A stretch of DNA of 64,000 bases. It comes from Pseudomonadota bacterium (GTDB lineage: Bacteria > Pseudomonadota > Gammaproteobacteria > Steroidobacterales > Steroidobacteraceae). How positions within the stretch are numbered: the first letter of the stretch is position 1; each line of letters starts with the position of its first letter. The notes below the pieces were generated by a model. That model had not been told where the DNA came from, did no database searches, and saw only the letters and a list, made by a program, of their open reading frames with translations. The position numbers and the translations under genes were made by a program. Shown here in pieces: positions 16,928 through 22,766 of this stretch. The DNA lies in the NCBI GenBank assembly GCA_003242685.1, contig QGVD01000005.1, positions 1 through 64,000 of the forward strand, written 5' to 3'.

Positions 16928-17932
16928 ATGAAACGCTTCCTGGACCTGGCCCACTTCGAGCGCGACGAGGTGCTCTCGCTGCTCGAGCTCGCGCGGCGTC
17001 TCGAGAATCACCCCGAGCCGCATGCGCTCACCGGCAAGATCCTCGGACTCGTGTTCTTCAACCCCTCGCTGCGCACGCTGGCCTCGTTCCAGGCCGGCAT
17101 GGCGCGCCTCGGCGGCACCTCGTTCGTGATCACGCCCGGTCAGGGCACGTGGCAGCTCGAGACCCGGCTCGGCGTGAAAATGGATGGAGCGGCCGCGGAG
17201 CACGTGCGCGAGGGCATCCCGGTGCTCGCCTCGTACTGCGACGCTCTCGGCATCCGCGCCTTCGCCGACGGCAGGGATCTGCAGGCCGACCTCGCGGAGA
17301 CGAACTTCAACGCGATGGCGGAGCTCGTGGACAAGCCGCTCATCAACCTGGAGTCCGCGATGAACCATCCGTGCCAGGCGCTCGCGGACTGGAAGACGAT
17401 GGACGATCTCGGCGTGCCGCGGCACGGGAAGTTCGTGCTCTCATGGGTGTACCATCCGCGCGCGCTGCCGCTCGCAGTCCCAGCCGCCACGGTGCACATG
17501 GCGGCAATGCGCGGCATGCAGGTCACCGTGCTGCGGCCCGAAGGCTTCGAGCTGCCGCCGCAGGTGATGGAGAAGGCCCGCCGCGCCGCCGCGCTCGCCG
17601 GAGGCACCGTGCACGAGACGTCGGACCGCGACGAGGCGCTCGAGGGCGCGCACATCGTATACGCCAAGGAATGGGGTGCCACCGTGTGCTACGGCGACGC
17701 CGAAGCCGACGCGGAGCTGCGCCGAGGTCTCACGCACTGGTGCGTGCGCAACGACTGGTTCACGCGCACCGCGGCCGACTGCAGACTCATGCATTGCCTG
17801 CCCGTTCGCCGCAACACCGCGGTGGCGGACGAAGTGCTCGACGGACCGCGCAGCGTGGTGCTGCGCGAGGCTCACAACCGCCTGATCGTGCAGATGGCGG
17901 TGCTCTATCGAATGCTCAGAGGAGTCCAGTGA
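16928..17932 (+). CDS. argF': N-acylornithine carbamoyltransferase (AOTCase/SOTCase type)
   Basis: A 334-residue transcarbamylase of the branch that acts on acylated ornithine, as in Xanthomonas (acetyl) and Bacteroides (succinyl). Shared blocks are GTWQLETRLGVKMDG, YHPRALPLAVP, YAKEWGA and MHCLPVRRN. Two positions are odd. Residue 90, which is Pro in the succinyl enzyme and Glu in the acetyl enzyme, is Ala here (MDGAAAEH). The carbamoyl-phosphate motif SxRTR reads SLRTL. The start ATG has an AGAAGG site; a GTG 24 bases earlier is less likely. Acyl-group preference is therefore open. Confidence 0.88.
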   Translation: MKRFLDLAHFERDEVLSLLELARRLENHPEPHALTGKILGLVFFNPSLRTLASFQAGMARLGGTSFVITPGQGTWQLETRLGVKMDGAAAEHVREGIPVLASYCDALGIRAFADGRDLQADLAETNFNAMAELVDKPLINLESAMNHPCQALADWKTMDDLGVPRHGKFVLSWVYHPRALPLAVPAATVHMAAMRGMQVTVLRPEGFELPPQVMEKARRAAALAGGTVHETSDRDEALEGAHIVYAKEWGATVCYGDAEADAELRRGLTHWCVRNDWFTRTAADCRLMHCLPVRRNTAVADEVLDGPRSVVLREAHNRLIVQMAVLYRMLRGVQ

Positions 17933-17933
17933 A

Positions 17934-18866
17934 GTGATCATGCATCGAGCGGATCAGGCGCTCGCCATTCGCGCACTGAAGAACGCCGCGCCGTACATCC
18001 GCATGTACAAGGGCAAGATCTTCGTCGTGAAGGCGGGCGGCGGCGTGTTCGGCGATATCGCCTCCACGCGCGTGCTGATCGAGCAGATCGGCATCCTGCA
18101 CTACTTCGGCGTGCGTGTCGTGCTGGTGCACGGCGGCGGCCCGCAGCTCACGGAGCTGTCCGACGCCCTCGGCGTCTCGACGCGCATGGTGCAGGGCCGG
18201 CGCGTCACGGACGCGAAGACCATCGACGTGACCTCGATGGTGCTCAACGGACTCATCAACACCCGCATCCTCGCCATCTGCCGCGACCTCAACATCGACG
18301 CCGTGGGCATCAGCGGCGTGGACGCCGGGCTCGTGCGCGCGCACCGCCGGCCGCCGGTGAAGCTCGAGGAGAACGGCGAGACCGTGGACTTCGGCTTCGT
18401 CGGCGACATCGACGGCATCGATACGACCGTTGTCCGCAAGCTCCTCGACAACGGCCTGATGCCGGTGGTGAGCCCGCTGTCGGCGGACGAGAACGGCGTG
18501 CTGCTCAACATCAACGCCGACACGGTCGCCGCGGCGCTCGGCGCCGCGCTCAACGCGGAGAAGCTGATCCTCTGCACGGGAGCGCCCGGAATTCTCGAAC
18601 GCGTCGACGATCCGGGCTCGCTGATCTCCTACACGGATCTCAAGGGCCTGCAGCGTCTGAAGGAGAACGGCTCGATCAAGGACGGCATGCTGCCCAAGGC
18701 CAAGGCGATCGAGGAAGCCATCCGCGGCGGCGTGCGCCGCGTGCACGTCGTCTCGTACAAGGCGCCGGAAGGCATCCTCGCCGAGGTCTTCACCAACGAA
18801 GGCACCGGCACGCTGGTCGTCGCGGACATCAATGCGCTGACGCCGGCCGAGCTGACAGCGTCCTGA
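17934..18866 (+). CDS. argB: N-acetylglutamate kinase
   Basis: A 310-residue amino-acid kinase phosphorylating N-acylglutamate. The nucleotide loop is FVVKAGGGVF, followed by VLVHGGGPQ and LLNINADTVAAALG. A helix before the fold (ALAIRALKNAAPYIRMY) resembles the N-terminal helix of arginine-inhibited kinases, so feedback control is possible. It lacks the GNAT domain that gives the Xanthomonas fusion its synthase activity, so it cannot supply N-acetylglutamate. GTG 17934 lies nine bases after AGAGGAG; ATG 17940 is the alternative. Confidence 0.93.
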   Translation: MIMHRADQALAIRALKNAAPYIRMYKGKIFVVKAGGGVFGDIASTRVLIEQIGILHYFGVRVVLVHGGGPQLTELSDALGVSTRMVQGRRVTDAKTIDVTSMVLNGLINTRILAICRDLNIDAVGISGVDAGLVRAHRRPPVKLEENGETVDFGFVGDIDGIDTTVVRKLLDNGLMPVVSPLSADENGVLLNINADTVAAALGAALNAEKLILCTGAPGILERVDDPGSLISYTDLKGLQRLKENGSIKDGMLPKAKAIEEAIRGGVRRVHVVSYKAPEGILAEVFTNEGTGTLVVADINALTPAELTAS

Positions 18867-18883
18867 AAGGCGGTTCGCGAGCC

Positions 18884-20074
18884 GTGAGCTTCCTCTGGGA
18901 CAAGGGCAAGCCGCTGGACGAGCGCGTCCTGCGCTACACCGCGGGCGAGGACTACGCGCTCGACGAGCGCCTGGTGGCCTACGACGTGCGGGCCTCCATC
19001 GCGCATGCCGAGATGCTGCATGCGCAGGGGCTCCTCTCGCGCGAGGACCTCGACGCCATCCGCTCGGGGCTCACGGCGCTCGGCGAGGAACACGCGCGCG
19101 GCGAATGGCACATCGAGCTCAGTGACGAGGACGGTCAGACGGCGCTCGAGAAGCGGCTGACCGCGCGCATCGGGCCCGCCGGCGGGCGCGTGCATCTCGG
19201 CCGCTCGCGCAACGATCAGGTGCTCACCGCTCTGCGCCTCTATCTGCTCGATGTCGTCGAGGAGCTCGCCGCGGGCGCGGCGGCAGTCGCCGAAGCGCTC
19301 GGCCGGCTCGCGGCGCGCGAGGCGAATACGGTGCTGCCCGGCTATACCCACATGCAGCAGGCCATGCCGAGCTCGGTACCGCTGTGGGCGGGCGGGTTCG
19401 CGAGCGAAATTCGCGACGACGCCGAAGGTCTGCGCCTCGTGCGCCGGCGCATCTCGAAGTGCCCGCTGGGTTCCGCCGCAGGCTATGGCACGCCGGGCCT
19501 GCCGATCGACCGCGAGGCGACTCGCGCGGCGCTCGGCTTCGACGTCGTGCACGAACCCGTCACTGCCGTGCAGCTCTCGCGCGGCAAGGCCGAAGCGCAG
19601 CTCCTCTTCGAGATCTCGCTGCTGATGCAGGATCTCGGCCGTCTGGCAGCCGACGTGCTGCTGTTCTACACGCAGGAATTCGCCTTCCTCGAGCTGCCCG
19701 ACGCGTTCACGACCGGCTCGTCGATCATGCCGCAGAAGCGCAACCCGGACGTGTTCGAGCTGATCCGCGGCCGCTCGGCCACTGCGCAGGCGTGTCTCGT
19801 GGAGGCGCTCGCGATCTACGCGAAGCTTCCTTCCGGCTATCAGCGCGACCTGCAGCTCCTCAAGGTGCCGCTCTTCAGGGCGATCGACATCGCCCGGCAG
19901 ACGCTCGACCTCCTGCCTCACGCGATCGACGCGATGCGCTTCCGTCCCGAGCGCATCCGCCTCGATCCGGCCATTCACGCGGCGGAAGCCGCGAACGCGC
20001 TCGTCGTCTCCGAGGGAATTCCGTTCCGGGAAGCCTACCGGCGCATCGCCGAGCAGCTGAACCGGAAGAGCTGA
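18884..20074 (+). CDS. argH: Argininosuccinate lyase, short C-terminus
   Basis: Splits argininosuccinate into arginine and fumarate, the last step. The superfamily signature GSSIMPQKRNPD is present, as are HLGRSRNDQVLTAL and GYTHMQQAMP, so the three parts of the active site are there. At 396 residues it lacks roughly the last 55-60 residues of the E. coli enzyme (457), ending just after the EGIPFREAYRRIAEQL helix. The frame stops cleanly and I see no continuation in other frames. Start is a GTG without a strong ribosome site. Confidence 0.93.
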   Translation: MSFLWDKGKPLDERVLRYTAGEDYALDERLVAYDVRASIAHAEMLHAQGLLSREDLDAIRSGLTALGEEHARGEWHIELSDEDGQTALEKRLTARIGPAGGRVHLGRSRNDQVLTALRLYLLDVVEELAAGAAAVAEALGRLAAREANTVLPGYTHMQQAMPSSVPLWAGGFASEIRDDAEGLRLVRRRISKCPLGSAAGYGTPGLPIDREATRAALGFDVVHEPVTAVQLSRGKAEAQLLFEISLLMQDLGRLAADVLLFYTQEFAFLELPDAFTTGSSIMPQKRNPDVFELIRGRSATAQACLVEALAIYAKLPSGYQRDLQLLKVPLFRAIDIARQTLDLLPHAIDAMRFRPERIRLDPAIHAAEAANALVVSEGIPFREAYRRIAEQLNRKS

Positions 20075-20096
20075 TCGGGCACGCGCGCCTCCTTTT

Positions 20097-20117
20097 CGCG
20101 ATGCGACCGGCATCGCG
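20097..20117. terminator. Hairpin between convergent argH and the dioxygenase-like gene
   Basis: CGCGATGC and GCATCGCG form a perfect 8-bp stem with a 5-base loop, 23 bases after argH. It could end transcription from either side, but neither strand has a T run after it. Confidence 0.4.
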
Positions 20118-20150
20118 GCCCGGCACATCCGCGCCACGTTCAGACGCGAC

Positions 20151-20897
20151 CTACGCGTGCGCCTCTTCCGTGAGCCGCTCGCGCACCCGGCCGTAGGTGC
20201 TGCCCCACGCGTCCGTCATCTTCGAGCGCACTTCCCAGAGCTGCGGGAAGAAGCGGTGACGGGCGCCGCGCTCGAGCAGCTCCACCGGGCGCCCCTTGAG
20301 GGACGCCGCATCGGGTCCGATGGACCGATGGATGAGCAGGATGTGGTGCCAGCGGAACTTCTGGAACAGCTCGTCGAGCTCCGCGAGGCATTCGGCGATC
20401 GCGTAAGCGTCGTCGTGCGTGTACTGCGAGTCGTACACCTGCTCGATCGTGCGGCCGCGCCCCTTCAGGTACACCGCCTCGTAGGTGCGCCACAGGTGCG
20501 GCGGCATCTGCATCAGCACGCGAAAGCCGGGCGACTCCTGCCCGCTGCCGTTGCCGAGCTGCAGCCGGATCTGCTGGTACTCCTTCGGTGACATCGTCTC
20601 GAGGAGCGCGAGCTGCTCGGTCATGAGTTTCAGGAGCAGGTGGCAGCGGCGGAACAGCGTGATCGCACGGAAGCTCTCCGCCTTCTCGAGACATTCGTCG
20701 ACGTCGAGCAGCGTGTACGCGAGGAGCTTCATCCACAGCTCCTCGACCTGGTGGACGATCTGGAACTGCAGCTCGTCGCCGTTGCAGAGGGCCTCGAAGG
20801 GTTTCTGGCACGACAGGAGCTTCGCCGTGTCGAGGTACACCTCGTAGTCGTGGCCCCTGAAGGTGCCGAGCTCCGTATAGAAGTGGAGGCGGTCCAT
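20151..20897 (-). CDS. Divergent tryptophan 2,3-dioxygenase-family haem protein
   Basis: A 248-residue protein of the tryptophan 2,3-dioxygenase fold. The distal block ELQFQIVHQVEELWMKLL (substrate-binding His49) and the proximal block RWHHILLIHRSIG (haem-ligand His about 184-185) are kept. However, the GTGGSSG loop that follows the proximal His in true tryptophan dioxygenases and closes over the substrate is absent (PDAASLKGRPVELLERG instead), and GNGSGQESPGFR replaces the usual SGFQS..FR block. The substrate may differ from tryptophan. Start ATG at 20897 (MDRLHFYTELG); longer forms run into the promoter. It is divergent from an Lrp-type regulator. Confidence 0.8.
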   Translation of the reverse strand: MDRLHFYTELGTFRGHDYEVYLDTAKLLSCQKPFEALCNGDELQFQIVHQVEELWMKLLAYTLLDVDECLEKAESFRAITLFRRCHLLLKLMTEQLALLETMSPKEYQQIRLQLGNGSGQESPGFRVLMQMPPHLWRTYEAVYLKGRGRTIEQVYDSQYTHDDAYAIAECLAELDELFQKFRWHHILLIHRSIGPDAASLKGRPVELLERGARHRFFPQLWEVRSKMTDAWGSTYGRVRERLTEEAHA

Positions 20898-20951
20898 GGA
20901 CGTCCGTTGCTCGATGCGCGATCCGGCCTTCGAGCTTACGAGGGAAGCGCG

Positions 20952-21038
20952 CGAACATTGTCCGTAAAGTGGACTTCTATTCCCGGCCGGTGTAGAACGA
21001 CAAGCATCAAGACCGGGCCTCTTGAAGAACAATGTTCG
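20952..21038. promoter_or_regulatory. Long-range inverted repeat in the divergent dioxygenase/Lrp promoter
   Basis: CGAACATTGT at 20952-20961 is repeated as its exact complement ACAATGTTCG at 21029-21038, with centres 77 bases apart (about 7.3 helical turns). The right copy covers the start codon of the Lrp-type gene. Lrp-family proteins bind such separated sites by wrapping DNA, so this is the likely operator for both genes. Confidence 0.6.
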
Positions 21039-21487
21039 ACAGGGTTGATACCGCGCTGCTGCGGAGCCTCGAGCAGGACGGCAGGCAGTCGTTCGCCGAG
21101 CTCGGGCGTCAGGTGGGGCTCTCCAAGACTCCCTGCTGGCAGCGGGTACAGGCGCTCGAACGCGCCGGCGTGATCCGCGGCTATCACGCGGAGCTCGACC
21201 CGCAGAAACTGGGGCTCCAGGTGCATGCCTTCGTTCACGCCACGATCGACGCGACGAAGCACGACGAGTTCGAGGCCGCCGTGATGCGTCACCCGTCGAT
21301 CCTGCAGTGCTTCACGACCGCAGGCGAGGCGGACTACCTGCTGCACGTCCTCGTCCCGGACATCTCCGCGCTCGACACGCTGCTCCGGGAAGGCATCGCG
21401 CGCATGCCGGGCGTCCAGCGCAGCGTGACGACGGTCTGTCTCAAGACGATCAAGCGCCGCTCGGCGATCTCGGACTGCCTGCGCTGA
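21032..21487 (+). CDS. Lrp/AsnC-family transcriptional regulator
   Basis: A 151-residue regulator with an N-terminal helix-turn-helix (about 1-50: SFAELGRQVGLSKTPCWQRV) and a C-terminal RAM/AsnC ligand-binding domain (about 65-140: HPSILQCFTTAGEADYLLHV). Family members sense amino acids. It is divergent from the tryptophan-dioxygenase-like gene, with 134 bases between starts, so regulation of that gene by an amino acid or indole-type ligand is the natural inference. There is no good ribosome site before the ATG. Confidence 0.92.
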   Translation: MFDRVDTALLRSLEQDGRQSFAELGRQVGLSKTPCWQRVQALERAGVIRGYHAELDPQKLGLQVHAFVHATIDATKHDEFEAAVMRHPSILQCFTTAGEADYLLHVLVPDISALDTLLREGIARMPGVQRSVTTVCLKTIKRRSAISDCLR

Positions 21488-21546
21488 AGCGGTGGCGTTT
21501 CGTCCGGACCGCGTCCGGGCGGCCGCTTCGGGTAGACTCCGGTTCC

Positions 21547-21990
21547 GTGAGCATCTGGAAGACTCCCGCCACGCTCGAAGAGCTGCAGTCCCTGCGCAAA
21601 GGGACGCTGGTCGAGCACCTGGACATCCGCTTCACCGAGATCGGCCCGGACTATCTGCGCGCGTCCATGCCGGTCGACCACCGGACGCACCAGACCATGG
21701 GCCTGCTCCATGGCGGCGCCTCCGTCGCGCTCGCCGAGACGGTGGGCAGCATCGCCGCGAACATGTGCGTCGACGGCGAGTACTACATGTGCCTCGGACA
21801 GGAGATCAATGCCAATCACCTGCGTCCGGTGCGCAGCGGACGGGTGACGGCCACCGCGCGTCCCATTCACCTCGGCTCGCGCAGCCACGTGTGGCACATC
21901 GAGATTCACGACGAGCGGGAGCGCCTCGTCTGCATCTCGCGCCTGACGATGGTCGTGCTCGAGCGCAAGGCGCAGGCCGCGGCAGGGTGA
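21547..21990 (+). CDS. YdiI/MenI-like hotdog acyl-CoA thioesterase
   Basis: A 147-residue hotdog-fold thioesterase close to E. coli YdiI over its whole length: IWKTPATLEEL, LDIRFTEIG, ASMPVDHRTHQTMGLLHGG, ALAETVGS with the catalytic Glu, and HLGSRSHVWHIEI. YdiI hydrolyses 1,4-dihydroxy-2-naphthoyl-CoA and other aryl- or acyl-CoAs. The start is a GTG giving the family's usual first residues (MSIWK). No menaquinone genes are nearby, so the physiological substrate is open. Confidence 0.9.
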   Translation: MSIWKTPATLEELQSLRKGTLVEHLDIRFTEIGPDYLRASMPVDHRTHQTMGLLHGGASVALAETVGSIAANMCVDGEYYMCLGQEINANHLRPVRSGRVTATARPIHLGSRSHVWHIEIHDERERLVCISRLTMVVLERKAQAAAG

Positions 21991-22031
21991 AGAGGCGCCG
22001 TTTCAGCTTCACACGAAGGAGGGCGAGCACG

Positions 22032-22460
22032 ATGGCAGACCACATTCCGACCGCGCAGTCCGGCAGTGCGCCGACGGTGGATCCCTCGCTCGTGACCTAC
22101 ACGCACGTGATCTACGCCCTGCACACGCTGTCGATCCTCATCGGCCTCACGAGCGCAGCGACGGTGGTCGGCGCCTTCATATTCGGGATTCCGTCGATCA
22201 TCGCCGTCATCATGAACTACGCGCGCCAGTCGGCCGTGCGCGGCACGTACCTCGAGTCGCACTTCCGCTGGCAGATCCGCACGTTCTGGTACGCCGCACT
22301 GTGGCTGCTCGTCATCGGGGCGATCTCGTTCGTGCTGATCTTCATCCTCATCGGCTTCGCAACCTGGTTCATCGGCATTGCCGCAGTGACCATCTGGGTG
22401 ATCTACAGAATCGCACGCGGCTGGATCGCGCTGCGCGACGGCCGGCCCATGTACACATGA
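22032..22460 (+). CDS. DUF4870-like small membrane protein
   Basis: A 142-residue inner-membrane protein with three to four hydrophobic segments: YALHTLSILIGLTSAATVVG, a short segment with GIPSIIAVIMNYARQ, and a long C-terminal hydrophobic stretch (WYAALWLLVIGAISFVLIFI). The block ARQSAVRGTYLESHFRWQIRT fits the DUF4870 (Tic20-like) pattern. Function unknown. Its stop overlaps the lptM ATG (ATGA). Confidence 0.75.
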   Translation: MADHIPTAQSGSAPTVDPSLVTYTHVIYALHTLSILIGLTSAATVVGAFIFGIPSIIAVIMNYARQSAVRGTYLESHFRWQIRTFWYAALWLLVIGAISFVLIFILIGFATWFIGIAAVTIWVIYRIARGWIALRDGRPMYT

Positions 22461-22678
22461 GAGACACGAGCCCACGCGCGAGGAGCACGGTGCTGGTGGT
22501 GCTGGGCGCGGTGCTGCCCGGCCTCACTGCCTGCGGCCAGAAAGGCCCGCTGTACATCCCGGACGAAGGTGGCACGGTGATCACGCGCCCCGGGGGCCGT
22601 GCGACGCCGACCGCTCCTGCGCCGCAGGAGCAGCGCCGCGAGGACGACGAGAACGACGCGGACGGCGACGGACGCTGA
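22457..22678 (+). CDS. lptM: LptM-like small lipoprotein
   Basis: A 73-residue lipoprotein. The lipobox LTAC leads straight into the family signature CGQKGPLYIP. LptM (formerly YifL) helps the LPS translocon LptD/LptE form its native disulphides. After the signature comes a Pro/Ala stretch and a very acidic Arg/Asp/Glu tail (REDDENDADGDGR). The ATG overlaps the preceding stop codon. Confidence 0.85.
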   Translation: MRDTSPRARSTVLVVLGAVLPGLTACGQKGPLYIPDEGGTVITRPGGRATPTAPAPQEQRREDDENDADGDGR

Positions 22679-22725
22679 CGATTCGCCCGCAGCCTCGCAA
22701 CGCCGGGTCGGCAGCCCCCTTCCGC

Positions 22726-22731
22726 TATAAT
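22726..22731 (+). promoter_or_regulatory. TATAAT -10 element before polA
   Basis: A perfect TATAAT lies 36 bases before the polA start, in the short gap after lptM. No convincing TTGACA is found 16-18 bases further up, so the promoter is only partly supported. Confidence 0.4.
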
Positions 22732-22766
22732 TCCGGCTCATTCCCTTTCGGCCGGACGCTCATCGC

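Noticed and set aside
15473..17425. A 650-codon frame antisense to the argD and transcarbamylase genes
   Set aside because: No domain, composition typical of antisense to GC-rich coding sequence; the sense genes are certain.
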